A stretch of 64,000 bases of DNA, taken from an uncultured Chitinophaga sp. Its GTDB lineage: Bacteria; Bacteroidota; Bacteroidia; Cytophagales; Cyclobacteriaceae. The stretch's first letter is position 1. Each line of letters starts with the position of its first letter. Positions 1 through 8,173 of this stretch are shown one piece after another. The stretch spans positions 1 through 64,000 of the forward strand of contig CABHOK010000004.1 in NCBI GenBank assembly GCA_902168205.1, read 5' to 3'. The translations under genes were made by a program, and so were the position numbers. Under the pieces are notes generated by a model. The model was given only the letters and a program-made list of their open reading frames with translations, ran no database searches and had not been told where the DNA came from.

Positions 1-59
1 GCATCAAACTCTTTGAGAATGTTGAAAATCTGGGCTTCTGTAAAGCGTTTCTTTTTCAT
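1..59 (-). CDS. IS3-family transposase OrfA, N-terminal fragment
   Basis: Only the first 19 codons are in the window. They read MKKKRFTEAQIFNILKEFD, which matches the start of IS3-family OrfA proteins (K-x-R-F-T-E-x-Q-I-x-x-I-L-K-E, first helix of the HTH_Tnp_1 fold). OrfA binds the element ends; in this family OrfAB, made by a -1 frameshift with the downstream DDE frame, performs transposition. The gene reads leftwards out of the window, so its intactness is unknown. Confidence 0.75.
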   Translation of the reverse strand, partial: MKKKRFTEAQIFNILKEFD

Positions 60-127
60 ATGTAACAGTTTAAAGTTAAAAGACTTTCATCTAATCTTAA
101 ACCGTCCTATTTTCGGGGGAGCTTACA
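1..127 (-). mobile_element. End of an IS3-family insertion sequence (runs off the left edge)
   Basis: Read on the minus strand, the element begins at 127 with TGTAAGCTCCCCCGAAAATA, the TG-start and C/G-rich tip typical of IS3-family (IS407/IS51-like) terminal repeats. About 70 bases later comes the start of an OrfA-type transposase gene at 59. The rest of the element lies outside the window, so completeness, the opposite repeat and any target duplication cannot be judged. The exact boundary at 127 is inferred from the TG terminus. Confidence 0.7.
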
Positions 128-260
128 GCAACATCGCTAAGATTTTTCTCAGGTATTTTGATAAATGGTCTTTTGAGACAAATAAAGTATAACCATTTTA
201 TTCCGGTGTGTTGAAGAAATGCTAGCTTGTATAGTTCTGAAAAAAAACTGATTATCGTTT

Positions 261-806
261 ATGCGGGTTCTGTTAATTATTGACATGCAGATAGCAATGT
301 TTAGTCCGGATAGTCCGATGTTTGATCTGGATGCCGTGATCGAACGAATCAATTTACTTGCCGATATACTCCGTAAACGTGGCGACCAGGTTATATTCAT
401 TCAACACGATGGCTCGAATGAAGAATTTTGTATGCCGGGTACAGAGGGGTTTGAGATACTGCCTGCGTTATCGGTAGGTGAAGATGATTTGCTCATATCG
501 AAAACAGCGAACGATTCATTCTATAAAACCAAACTACAGGAGCAACTCGATCGTCCCGATCTTGATGAACTGATCATAACAGGTATATCCACAGATTTTT
601 GTGTGGATGCTACGATAAAATCCGCTATCGTAAAAGATTATCATGTAACGGTAATCTCGGATGCTCACACGACCGATGACAAGCCACACCTCCGGGCCGA
701 GCAGCTGATCGATCACTACAACTGGGTATGGACGATGATGCCGCCCACTACATCGAAAATCAATGTCACCAGCTTTAATGACTATATAAAGTTTATAAAT
801 AACTAA
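261..806 (+). CDS. Isochorismatase-family cysteine hydrolase
   Basis: The 181-residue product has the isochorismatase-like hydrolase layout. The catalytic Asp lies in the first strand (LLIIDMQ, residue 8), a Lys at about residue 81 (ISKTANDSF), and the nucleophilic Cys in GISTDFCVDATIKSA at about residue 114. These form the D-K-C triad of nicotinamidase/isochorismatase-type amidohydrolases. Length is normal for the stand-alone family. It starts with ATG after an A-rich stretch and has no obvious operon partner. The substrate cannot be read from the sequence; small cyclic or acyclic amides are usual. It reads away from the IS end 130 bases upstream. Confidence 0.85.
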   Translation: MRVLLIIDMQIAMFSPDSPMFDLDAVIERINLLADILRKRGDQVIFIQHDGSNEEFCMPGTEGFEILPALSVGEDDLLISKTANDSFYKTKLQEQLDRPDLDELIITGISTDFCVDATIKSAIVKDYHVTVISDAHTTDDKPHLRAEQLIDHYNWVWTMMPPTTSKINVTSFNDYIKFINN

Positions 807-835
807 TTTAGCCACAAGATATAGTAACAGTAAAC

Positions 836-1003
836 ATGAGATCTATTGGTGAAAAGGGTTTTGTTCTGGGTGGTTTGGTGATTTTGTTAGCTGCTTACAG
901 CATGTCTGACTCAAAGACGTTGATTCCAACCTCTATAAAAATTGTCGGAGGTATATTCCTTATTCTTTACGGTGTGTTTCGCATTCTGAACAGGAAGCAG
1001 TGA
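836..1003 (+). CDS. Small membrane protein (55 residues), unknown function
   Basis: A short frame starts ATG 30 bases after the hydrolase gene and encodes 55 residues: a hydrophobic helix at about 8-22 (FVLGGLVILLAAY), a polar turn with SDSKT, and a second helix at about 34-49 (IKIVGGIFLILYGVFRI), ending in RNRKQ-like basic residues (ILNRKQ). This is a two-helix hairpin membrane protein in appearance. I recognise no family. Amphipathic spacing and a clean basic C-terminus make it more plausible than a chance frame, but coding status is not proven. Confidence 0.5.
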   Translation: MRSIGEKGFVLGGLVILLAAYSMSDSKTLIPTSIKIVGGIFLILYGVFRILNRKQ

Positions 1004-1044
1004 TGCTTGCATCGATTCAATTTTTGCTTTTGCCCTAACCTAGG

Positions 1045-1360
1045 ATTAAATATAGTGTCTTCGTATTCATTTGTATAGTAACGTGGATACATGTATTGGC
1101 TCAGGCTTCTGACACCGTTTTCTTATTAAAGGAGAACAATGGAGGCATACCTCTGTCAAAGACCAAAAAATGACTATACATACCATCGATAAAAGAAAGG
1201 TATAGCTATATTCAATAATGATGATTGCCGTTACCTGGTGATTCCTGCTCAAAACATACGTGAAGTACCCATTATCGTAAATTACTGTAAGGAACAAAAG
1301 AAATCGGAATTCGAGTTTGATGAATCTTATTATAGTAAATTTCCAGGAAGCCGCAGATAA
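1045..1360 (+). pseudogene. Degenerate remnant of a small secreted-protein gene
   Basis: From about 1054 one frame reads VFVFICIVTWIHVLAQA, which looks like a signal peptide with an A-x-A-type cleavage site, then SDTVFLLKENNGGIPLSKTK and a stop at 1171. The sequence seems to continue in another frame from about 1202 (IAIFNNDDCRYLVIPAQN, then REVPIIVNYC) to a stop at 1358-1360. There is no start codon in the first frame after its upstream stop at 1036. The lost start, internal stop and frameshift suggest a decayed gene. The two halves could also be chance frames. Confidence 0.35.
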
Positions 1361-1390
1361 CTATCAGGGAAGAGAAATATTCTGCAATTT

Positions 1391-1426
1391 CTCTGCGGAA
1401 ATCAGCGGCCTCTGCGCGCAAAAAAG
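1391..1426. repeat. TCTGCG-type intergenic string
   Basis: The string CTCTGCGGAAATCAGCGG continues with CCTCTGCGCGC and an A-run. The T-C-T-G-C-G / A-T-C-A-G-C-G units recur every 10-11 bases. A close relative lies at 38897-38928 and a CTTTGTG-type variant at 5151-5195. From memory, such strings occur in intergenic DNA of many unrelated bacteria. No function is known to me. Confidence 0.4.
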
Positions 1427-1485
1427 CCTTTGATCTTGGAAGATGAATTTAATATATACAATGTCATGTACATATACTTTTGAAT

Positions 1486-1511
1486 ATACCTCCCCAGCCA
1501 CGGGGAGGTAT
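1486..1511. terminator. Strong hairpin, terminator-like
   Basis: A perfect 10-bp stem (ATACCTCCCC / GGGGAGGTAT) encloses a 6-base AGCCAC loop and is followed by TTTATT. It is the strongest hairpin in the gene-poor stretch 1004-2260. There is no intact gene directly before it on either strand, so it may be the leftover terminator of a decayed gene. Confidence 0.45.
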
Positions 1512-2260
1512 TTATTAAAGCAAACTATATACAACTGGTGACAAACCAGCAATATCTATACAAGACGATCAACCTGCAATAGCATCAGCTATATTACGGA
1601 TGATCGGACAGGATACAAAAAGGCATAATAACATTGTTAAAACCACGTGCGGCACGTAATCTTTTATACCTTTCTCCCTCGAAAATATTCTTAACCGTTA
1701 CCTAAACACGAATATGAGTTTCCGAATCACATGCCGTTAATTCTATTTAAGAAATTAACTGACAAATGTTGATTGGTTATTTTTATTAACATGTGTTTCA
1801 GTTTTGCTTCTGAAATACTGTTAGTGGTGTTCGTTTGAATGAATCTTCCAGCAGACATATGAAATGGTTATACTATATAAAAGGCCACGTTTGCGTTTCT
1901 TATATAGTCGGCTATAGTCTAAAAAAAGTATGCCATCATAAACTGGCGGTTAAAATGCAACCGAATGCAGGTTGCGGCTGTTGGATTACTCATTCTGTAA
2001 TTTAGTTTGTAGAATTATCGAATCTATTCGCATCGCTATAGGCTGCTATATATTTAATACCCGTTACAAGGTCAATACTCTGTTTATCTACTGTTCTTTA
2101 AAATCGGCAGGCCTTAACGCGATAAACTTACTATTTTAAACGGCAGATTACCAGCCTTGCGGAATTGTGAGCAGTGGCCACCCCGTTGTATCACATGATA
2201 ATGCGATAAGCATCGCAAATGTATAGCGCTTGAACTGCAAGCGGTTATTGATAACTTGAT
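1512..2260. other. Gene-free stretch, no recognised feature
   Basis: No convincing coding frame, tRNA or repeat is visible in these about 750 bases. The DNA is AT-rich with stops in all frames. A partly symmetric TGACAAATGTTGA at about 1760-1772 resembles the motif before the YceI and pirin genes. Small hairpins (GCGATAAGCATCGC near 2204 and GCGCTTGAACTGCAAGCG near 2226) precede the OsmC gene. The stretch looks like decayed sequence continuing from the remnant at 1045-1360. Confidence 0.4.
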
Positions 2261-2281
2261 TTGAAAAATCACCAAATCTGT

Positions 2282-2677
2282 ATGGAACTCTCTGCTGCAG
2301 TTACCAGCAAGTTAAATGAGCATAATGTTGTTGTTAGTACAAACGGAGCGGCTCAGTCTATATCTATTGCACCGAAGCCTTCCGGCTATGGTTCATCAGT
2401 AAATGGGGGAGAACTTTTACTGTTGGCACTTGCTACCTGCTTTTGCAACGACCTTTACCGAGAGGCGAACAAGCGCGGTATATCTGTATCCGGAGTAACC
2501 GTTCAATGTACCGCAACATTTGGTCGTGAGGGAGAACCAGGCTCCGCATTTCAGTATACGGTAGATATAACGGCTGAAGCGTCTCGTGAAGTTATCGATG
2601 AACTGATTGCGCATACTGACCGCGTTGCGGAGATTCATAACACGCTACGCAAAGGTGTAGACGTTGTGTTGAAATAG
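2282..2677 (+). CDS. OsmC/Ohr-family protein
   Basis: The product (about 131 residues from the ATG at 2282; a TTG at 2261 would add seven) matches the OsmC-like fold: VVVSTNG near the N-terminus, GYGSSVNGGELLLLALATCFCNDLYREA as the conserved Cys helix, and an alpha-beta C-terminal half ending VAEIHNTLRKGVDVVLK. OsmC/Ohr proteins reduce organic hydroperoxides through a pair of Cys. Here the helix has Cys in ATCFCND, but I see no clear second resolving Cys at the usual place, so peroxidase activity is uncertain; many such paralogues are of unknown substrate. It stands alone, just before the macro-domain gene. Confidence 0.8.
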   Translation: MELSAAVTSKLNEHNVVVSTNGAAQSISIAPKPSGYGSSVNGGELLLLALATCFCNDLYREANKRGISVSGVTVQCTATFGREGEPGSAFQYTVDITAEASREVIDELIAHTDRVAEIHNTLRKGVDVVLK

Positions 2678-2742
2678 TCGTTCCCGTGATACGTACTTCG
2701 AATCTTTTTACATTCCTTTACGTGCAAGCATACATTTGTGAT

Positions 2743-3213
2743 ATGGAAGTACAGTATACCAAAGGCGATGCCACCGCTCCTATAGGCGAAGGCAATAAAA
2801 TTATAATTCACGTCTGCAATGACGTTGGCGGCTGGGGACGTGGTTTTGTGCTGGCCATTTCAAAACGATGGGAGGCACCGGAAAAAGAATACAGAGCCTG
2901 GGCTGCCTCGCGCAAAAACTTCTCGCTGGGCGAAGTGCAGTTTGTACAGGTAGAGCCCACTATATGGGTAGCCAATTTGATTGGCCAGCGCGATGTTAAG
3001 AAAGATAAAGATGGACAGCCTCCGGTACGATACGCTGCCATAAAGGATGGGTTGATAAAGGCAGGTATATATGCAAAGCAATTGTACGCAACGGTGCACA
3101 TGCCACGTATCGGCTGCGGCCTGGCGGGTGGCACCTGGGATCAGATTGAACCGCTGATTAACGAAGTACTGACGAGCAAAGGCGTTAAGACAGTTGTTTA
3201 CGACTTTGAATAA
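2743..3213 (+). CDS. Macro-domain protein (ADP-ribose binding, Poa1/TARG1-like)
   Basis: The product is a single macro domain of 156 residues from the ATG at 2743. The first strand carries the KGDATAP loop, followed by IIIHVCNDVGGWGRGFVLAI (catalytic-loop Asn and Gly-rich segment) and the phosphate loop MPRIGCGLAGGTW near residue 125. This pattern, with G-C-G-L-A-G-G, resembles the stand-alone Poa1p/TARG1-like branch that removes ADP-ribose from acidic residues or hydrolyses ADP-ribose-1''-phosphate. An upstream ATG at 2686 would add 19 residues that do not fit the family. No ADP-ribosyltransferase or toxin gene is adjacent, so a housekeeping repair role is as likely as a defensive one. Confidence 0.85.
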   Translation: MEVQYTKGDATAPIGEGNKIIIHVCNDVGGWGRGFVLAISKRWEAPEKEYRAWAASRKNFSLGEVQFVQVEPTIWVANLIGQRDVKKDKDGQPPVRYAAIKDGLIKAGIYAKQLYATVHMPRIGCGLAGGTWDQIEPLINEVLTSKGVKTVVYDFE

Positions 3214-3245
3214 AAAAGCCCCAGTGGTATATATAGCACCGGGGC
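3212..3245 (-). terminator. Terminator of the SRPBCC gene
   Basis: GCCCCAGTG and CACCGGGGC form a stem with one mismatch around a TA-rich loop. On the minus strand it is followed by a T6 run. It sits between the convergent macro-domain and SRPBCC genes. Confidence 0.7.
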
Positions 3246-3252
3246 AAATAGA

Positions 3253-3699
3253 TTATTGTTCGCAAATCTCTTTCAGTTTCTCTAGCGCTTTCGGCCAGCC
3301 ATCGTCAAACATGTCGGCCCATTCGGGGGCAGTCTTTATTTCTACTTTCAGATTGGTTTTTCCATTACGCTCCTCAAAGGTATAGCTCTCGGTAGTGCCT
3401 ACCCATCCTTTGGCAGCATCACTGGTGCGATCTTCGGAACCATCTCCATTGATAATAGCAACATGTTTTGCCAGAAGATAATCATGTGGTCTGAATTCGG
3501 TCAGTGTAGCAAGTGTTCCCCCGCCTCCCTGTTCGCCCGATACAAATCTCAGATCTTTATTCTTTTCCCATGATCCTTCGTAACGGGAACCCGGCCAGCT
3601 AACATCAGTCCATTGCCGGTACGTGTCTTGCGCCAGCATGGTATCCCATACCTTTTGTTTGCTGGCAACAATTTGAATGTTGTACTCGAGGTTTTTCAT
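3253..3699 (-). CDS. SRPBCC (START-like) domain protein
   Basis: The 148-residue product begins NLEYNIQIVASKQKVWDTML and continues QDTYRQWTDVSWPGSRYEGSW, the beta-helix-beta opening and Trp-rich strand of the SRPBCC/AHSA1 helix-grip fold. It ends in the long C-terminal helix WADMFDDGWPKALEKLKEICEQ. Such proteins bind hydrophobic ligands in a central cavity; the ligand is not predictable. The gene precedes nothing on the same strand and lies 23 bases after the alpha/beta hydrolase gene, so the two may share a transcript. Confidence 0.8.
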   Translation of the reverse strand: MKNLEYNIQIVASKQKVWDTMLAQDTYRQWTDVSWPGSRYEGSWEKNKDLRFVSGEQGGGGTLATLTEFRPHDYLLAKHVAIINGDGSEDRTSDAAKGWVGTTESYTFEERNGKTNLKVEIKTAPEWADMFDDGWPKALEKLKEICEQ

Positions 3700-3722
3700 G
3701 TTCTTACTTGTTTATAGGGTTG

Positions 3723-4637
3723 TTAATGTATACTTACTTTCGATGGTGTTCCGTCAAGAAAAGGTATAATGATAGCCGCGAGTTTATCGGTCTGCATCAT
3801 TAGTGTAACATGAGTCATTGCCGGAAGAATAGCCAGTTGAGACCTTGGTAATCCAGTCATGTCTCCAAAAATGCCTCCGCCAAAAGCCTGGTACATTTCC
3901 GTGAGGTGGTAAAAATCCACACCATCATTATCTCCTGAGATTAATAGTGCAGGTGATTTTATAGCTTTTATATTTTCTATCCCCAAATCGAACGATTGAT
4001 TGTCGAAGACAATGTTCTTTTCTACAAATGTTCTCCAATGCGCTTTGTCAGGAGCTACACGATCGTATTCTGTTTTTAACGGAGTTGCATCAAGGAATTC
4101 CGGCTTCATCGTGCTAAAGAGATCACGTGCCGCTTTGATCCAGCCTTCATGTTTATATACGGATGAAATGATAACAAGCTTGTTCACAACTTTTGGGTGA
4201 CGTATAGCAAGCTGTAATGCTACGGTTCCTCCAAGACTATATCCGAGTATATCAGCACTATCAATCTTTAAAAGTTTAAGCAGCCCGGCAACATCATCAG
4301 CAAAAGCTGCGTAACCAAACGGACGATTAATATCTGCCGTGCGACCATGTCCTTGCATTTCGAGCGCAATAACCTGATGCGATTTTGCAAGTGCAGGTAT
4401 AATAGCGTTATAGTTCAGATCAATGGTCATATAGCTGCCATGTAATAGCACCAGCGGTTTGCCTTGTCCGTGTATTTCGTAATACATCTTCAAACCATTA
4501 ACCGGTGCGTGACCGCTTGACTTTAACGTATTCGGTTTGGGAGCAACTTTAAATTGCGCGAAGCAAACTGGATTTGCTAATAGCAAACAACCTGTGATAA
4601 GCACAATCCAATATTTTTTTATAATGGAGTTTTTCAT
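3723..4637 (-). CDS. Secreted alpha/beta-fold hydrolase
   Basis: The 304-residue product has an N-terminal signal peptide (hydrophobic run VLITGCLLLANPVCFA) and a complete alpha/beta-hydrolase core: the oxyanion segment LVLLHGSYM, nucleophile elbow GYSLGG (Ser about residue 134), acid in SGDNDGVD and catalytic His in PAMTHVTLM. The TMKPEF and YHLTEMYQAF regions form the cap. The family cleaves esters, epoxides or C-C bonds; the substrate is unknown. It is transcribed divergently from the unknown gene at 4752 and upstream of the SRPBCC gene. Confidence 0.85.
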   Translation of the reverse strand: MKNSIIKKYWIVLITGCLLLANPVCFAQFKVAPKPNTLKSSGHAPVNGLKMYYEIHGQGKPLVLLHGSYMTIDLNYNAIIPALAKSHQVIALEMQGHGRTADINRPFGYAAFADDVAGLLKLLKIDSADILGYSLGGTVALQLAIRHPKVVNKLVIISSVYKHEGWIKAARDLFSTMKPEFLDATPLKTEYDRVAPDKAHWRTFVEKNIVFDNQSFDLGIENIKAIKSPALLISGDNDGVDFYHLTEMYQAFGGGIFGDMTGLPRSQLAILPAMTHVTLMMQTDKLAAIIIPFLDGTPSKVSIH

Positions 4638-4751
4638 AAGACTAATTTTTTCGGTGACATCTATTGATACAAAGATGCTGGTATCTTTTGGAATAGAGGG
4701 GGTATGAAAACGACACTTTAAGTGGCCGATCGCGTCAAATTTATTTCAGAT

Positions 4752-5129
4752 ATGGGCCAAATAGCGGATATGAATCAGGAGTCTTTCAATCAACAGTTTT
4801 GCGTAGATCTTGAATACTATTTATGTGACGTCTTTAATAGTATAGATAACGCTGACGTTAAAGGGTTTTGGTGTGATGGAGTTTTGGCGCCTTTTGTTGA
4901 TAACGAGTTGTCTAAGAAATATGTGATTGATAACAAACGAATTATCGCCCGTGTCTTTGCCGGTCGCGATGGCCAAGAAGAGTATATATTGATTTTGAAT
5001 TTGGGTAATTACTCCCTTCAGAAATATGCAAGCGGTAATTGCTTAAATGATTGCTTGCCTGATTTAAATTCCAAAGAAAATTTTATCATCGATACTCATC
5101 AGAAAACTATAGTGTTGTATCTAAAATAA
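4752..5129 (+). CDS. Hypothetical protein, unknown
   Basis: I do not recognise this protein of about 125 residues. It is soluble, acidic, and has alternating strand-like segments (KKYVIDNKRIIARVF, EEYILILNLG, NFIIDTHQKTIVLYLK) after a helical N-terminal third containing two Cys. The frame stays open from a GTG at 4722, but the ATG at 4752 is the safer start; a further ATG at 4770 is possible. It has no same-strand neighbour, and codon use looks like the rest of the window. It may be a small immunity- or regulator-like protein, but nothing here proves that. Confidence 0.6.
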   Translation: MGQIADMNQESFNQQFCVDLEYYLCDVFNSIDNADVKGFWCDGVLAPFVDNELSKKYVIDNKRIIARVFAGRDGQEEYILILNLGNYSLQKYASGNCLNDCLPDLNSKENFIIDTHQKTIVLYLK

Positions 5130-5150
5130 TAAGAGCGTGTTGTAGCCGCA

Positions 5151-5195
5151 AAACCTTTGTGCAACTTCGCGTCTCCTCTGTGATTTCTTTGTGCA
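5151..5195. repeat. CTTTGTG-type intergenic string
   Basis: Within the 290-base gap before the next gene, the sequence ACCTTTGTGCAACTTCGCGT runs on into CTCCTCTGTG and TTTCTTTGTGC, repeating C-T-T/C-G-T/C-G units about every 10 bases. It is the same kind of simple periodic string as those at 1391 and 38897. The rest of the gap holds no visible gene. Confidence 0.35.
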
Positions 5196-5419
5196 ATTGG
5201 ATTTTCTCAGAGAGAAAAGAAAAATTCTTTTCCATTAGAGAACTTCCTACGAATAACGATTGACCGATAGCGATTAACGTCTCTCCCTGTACACAATCGT
5301 TCACCCTACTGTACGCAAGTGTATAACACCATGCCCAGCAAATGAGAAATCTCCTGAAAATCAGACTATATAAAATTGGTAGGCTGTTTGATTAGGTGAT
5401 CGAACAAACATATTAATAT

Positions 5420-5620
5420 ATGAAGACAATATTGGCAATCCTGCTCTGGTGTATCTTATTCGTGCTGTGCTGGCCGCTGGCCATCGCGATGATATTCATT
5501 TTGCCCATCGTATGGCTCTTGCTGTTGCCGTTCAGGATTTTAGGATTCAGCCTGGAGATTGTATTTAAACTTGTTGGCGCTGTGCTGATGTTCCCCTTTA
5601 AAGTGATTAAAGCTATATAA
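5420..5620 (+). CDS. Small membrane protein (66 residues)
   Basis: The product is almost wholly hydrophobic. Two or three membrane segments are visible (LAILLWCILFVLCWPLAI, AMIFILPIVWLLLLPFRI and the amphipathic LEIVFKLVGAVLMFPFKVI), separated by single basic residues. Small proteins of this pattern are common in Bacteroidota and have no assigned role. It starts ATG AAG after an AT-rich region and is followed by a strong terminator hairpin, which supports a genuine monocistronic gene. Confidence 0.65.
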   Translation: MKTILAILLWCILFVLCWPLAIAMIFILPIVWLLLLPFRILGFSLEIVFKLVGAVLMFPFKVIKAI

Positions 5621-5652
5621 AGAGAAGCTGCTTAATGTGTACTCCTGTATAA

Positions 5653-5699
5653 ATCGGGTTACGGCAATAGGACAATAGCCTATACAACCGTAACCCGAT
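5653..5699. terminator. Bidirectional terminator hairpin
   Basis: A 12-bp perfect stem (ATCGGGTTACGG / CCGTAACCCGAT) contains a nested ATAGG/CCTAT stem, giving a branched or extended hairpin. It lies between the convergent genes ending at 5620 and 5707 and is followed by GCTTTTG on the plus strand. Confidence 0.7.
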
Positions 5700-5706
5700 G
5701 CTTTTG

Positions 5707-7302
5707 TTAATTAGTCACAACAATCTTTACCAGTATATCTTCTTTCTTCTTTTTATAGGCTTCGAATACCAATGTGTTTACATCCGTGGCCATCATGCGA
5801 TAAGGTGCAAATTGAAATACTTCCATGCCGTTAACATCACGCGTATCCAGTAACGATACTTTTGTAACTTCTCCGCTTTTATCATCTACCTGATAAGCTG
5901 TGAGAAACCCACCGGCACCATCTACGTGGCGGGCAGGTACTTCTGTGAGTGGTAATTCTTTATTTTTCTCATTGTCGAGGAACATAAAGAAGTGATAGTC
6001 TTTACTGATGAAATACCGGTACGACATTCCTCCAAATCCTGAGGCGCCTTCCTGGCGTTTCGGTAGTTTCTTCATCCAGGCTAATTTACCGGTTGCTCCG
6101 ATTTTTGCCACCAGCATGTCATTGCAATGATAGGTATAGTATGTATTGGAGCGACCGTTCAAATACGAGGTGTGTGTTCTTATAAAACTTTGTTCGCCGG
6201 TTAATATAATGCTGCCATCGTCTTCTATCACAACATGATCAAGCGTCAGGTTTTCAAATTCAGCGCGATCATCGTCATCTTTGCGCTCGTTCTTTCGCTT
6301 CTCTTTTCCGCTGGCATATTGATTTAATATTTCCACCGGAATCTCATACGTATTTGTGTCAAACACTTTTCCTTCCTGACTCAACTTGAACAGAATTATA
6401 CCATCTGCGTTGTTAATCTCTCTGCCTTTGTTGTAGAATCCGGCACATATCATAGCGCCTTGAGCGCTTTCATATAGCCATACTTTTTGAACAAATTTAT
6501 CGGCAATATCTATTTTGGTAGAAGTAATGGTGCCTGCGGGTGCAGCAGCTTTCAGAATTTCAAGGTGATAGTTTGCGTCTTCTTCACCACGTTTTTTCAG
6601 GTCGGTAGTGTTGTCGTTAAATACACGCGTTACGATATATACATTTCCTTTTGAATCAACGGAATAGTTCAGGTTGTCCATCTTCTTTTCCGTGTAAGGC
6701 ATTTTTACTTTGTTGGCCCACTTTTCTTTCAGGTCCTTATCAAACACGTGCATGCCTATCACATCATAGTTTTTGCTGTCGTTTCGCTTTTCAGGTTTGA
6801 GGCGATATTGAACAACCAGCGAGCTTGAATCATGCGAAAAGAAGAAATCAAATTTATCAGAAGTTGCTATGCTCCACATACCGGCTCGCACCATAGTGCC
6901 GGTTATCTTTTCATTAACAGTAATTACTTTTTTGCCGGTACCTTTAAACGAACCTGCGGCAAAATCGATCTCTCTGCAGAACAACTGCTCCTGTTCATCC
7001 TGCCACAGTGAATAGAAAAAGTAATATCGGTTTTTGAATTCGGTAATCTGCTCAACCTGAAAATCCTTCGGGAAGTCATCGTACATTTTTATTTTAATGA
7101 ACGAAAGGTCCTTTGCATTCATCTTCTGCAGAAAAACAGCTTTACGTTGAATTTTTACGGTGAGAATTTCTCCATTGGCTGTGAAATAGAGTTTATTATC
7201 GGCATCAATAACAGCATACGGTTTGCCTACGGTTACTTTGGTTTGGGCAACTGCAACTGCGTTAATTGCCAGGACAAAAATAAGACACAAAAATCTGGTC
7301 AT
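5707..7302 (-). CDS. Secreted protein of unknown function (531 residues)
   Basis: A signal peptide (MTRFLCLIFVLAINAVAVAQ) is followed by about 510 soluble residues of strand-rich sequence with no family I can name. Repeating blade-like segments (DLSFIKIKMYDDFPKDFQV, YFFYSLWQDEQEQLFCREID, MVRAGMWSIATSDKFDFFF, VYIVTRVFNDNTTDL, SIILTGEQSF) look like a degenerate beta-propeller. A charged insert (KEKRKNERKDDDDRAEFEN) lies at about residues 333-351. There is no C-terminal T9SS sorting domain, so it is probably periplasmic. It is monocistronic, with its own terminator downstream. Confidence 0.7.
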   Translation of the reverse strand: MTRFLCLIFVLAINAVAVAQTKVTVGKPYAVIDADNKLYFTANGEILTVKIQRKAVFLQKMNAKDLSFIKIKMYDDFPKDFQVEQITEFKNRYYFFYSLWQDEQEQLFCREIDFAAGSFKGTGKKVITVNEKITGTMVRAGMWSIATSDKFDFFFSHDSSSLVVQYRLKPEKRNDSKNYDVIGMHVFDKDLKEKWANKVKMPYTEKKMDNLNYSVDSKGNVYIVTRVFNDNTTDLKKRGEEDANYHLEILKAAAPAGTITSTKIDIADKFVQKVWLYESAQGAMICAGFYNKGREINNADGIILFKLSQEGKVFDTNTYEIPVEILNQYASGKEKRKNERKDDDDRAEFENLTLDHVVIEDDGSIILTGEQSFIRTHTSYLNGRSNTYYTYHCNDMLVAKIGATGKLAWMKKLPKRQEGASGFGGMSYRYFISKDYHFFMFLDNEKNKELPLTEVPARHVDGAGGFLTAYQVDDKSGEVTKVSLLDTRDVNGMEVFQFAPYRMMATDVNTLVFEAYKKKKEDILVKIVVTN

Positions 7303-7419
7303 ACAGGTAAATACGGTTAGATTAAACTGGCTCCTAGATACTAAAATATAACAGCATGGTAAGCTGTTCCGACCGTAAAAATTACCGTAGAGTTGTAAGA
7401 ATATAGCCTGCGTCAGTGA

Positions 7420-7887
7420 TCACTGCGTAATAATTTGTCCGGTTAGCTTGTCGATGGTGATCATACTTCCGTGTTCCGGTTTGATACATACATGCTGCCC
7501 GCTAATGTAGAGATCTACAATAAAGATATTCTGTACATCGGTTTCCAGGTGTGGAATATATTCACGCGAATAAAATTGTGTTTTCCAAAGTTCCTTTCCA
7601 CTGGTGTCGGATGCTATAGCATGATGCACTTCGCCTACGTTCCCGTCCATGCGTGCAGACGTTAGGGAATATAGTATACCATTTTCCTGCACGGGCAGAA
7701 CATGGTATACGCCCGCTTCGCGGGCGCTCAATTGCTCCATACGTGGAGCCGTTCTTGAAGCCTGTGGTTTTGCACCGCCTGTTTTTTCGTCATTCCGATT
7801 TGCGATCATAGCCCTGTAAAAGATAAATGCGATACCAAAATAAACAATAAGACAGGCAGCAAGAAAGATAATGATGAATGTATACAT
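7420..7887 (-). CDS. Membrane-anchored protein with PQQ-repeat-like C-terminus
   Basis: The 155-residue product has one N-terminal membrane helix (FIIIFLAACLIVYFGIAFIFY), a polar linker (NDEKTGGAKPQASRTAPRM) and a C-terminal domain of strands with the motif SDTSGKELWKTQF and DKLTGQIIT. These resemble PQQ/WD-like blade ends (D-x-x-T/S-G-x-x-x-W). Only two or three blades fit, too few for a closed propeller, so it may be a partial domain or need a partner. It has no same-strand neighbour, and its function is unknown. Confidence 0.6.
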   Translation of the reverse strand: MYTFIIIFLAACLIVYFGIAFIFYRAMIANRNDEKTGGAKPQASRTAPRMEQLSAREAGVYHVLPVQENGILYSLTSARMDGNVGEVHHAIASDTSGKELWKTQFYSREYIPHLETDVQNIFIVDLYISGQHVCIKPEHGSMITIDKLTGQIITQ

Positions 7888-8173
7888 TCCGTAAAGGTGT
7901 TAAAGGAGGTAGTCAGGCCCTGTTTTCTTTTGCAGATTTAGGATATACTATAAAGAAATAATATTTGAATTGGTAAATTTAATATAGGACACGTGCTGTA
8001 AAAACAGTTCCTTATACCCGCTAAATAAATAACAGATATTTAAACCTTACGATGGCAAATGTGTCTTATTAATTAGTATATTTTCAGAGGAGAGGTGGTA
8101 CTTTTATTCCGTTGTCTGTTTAAACATAATACGATATTGCGTCACCGTGCGTAATTCGAGCGAAAGGGGGATT

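Noticed and set aside
5107-5304. 65-codon minus-strand frame in the gap before the small membrane protein
   Set aside because: It is the reverse translation of the CTTTGTG-type periodic string, not a protein-like sequence.
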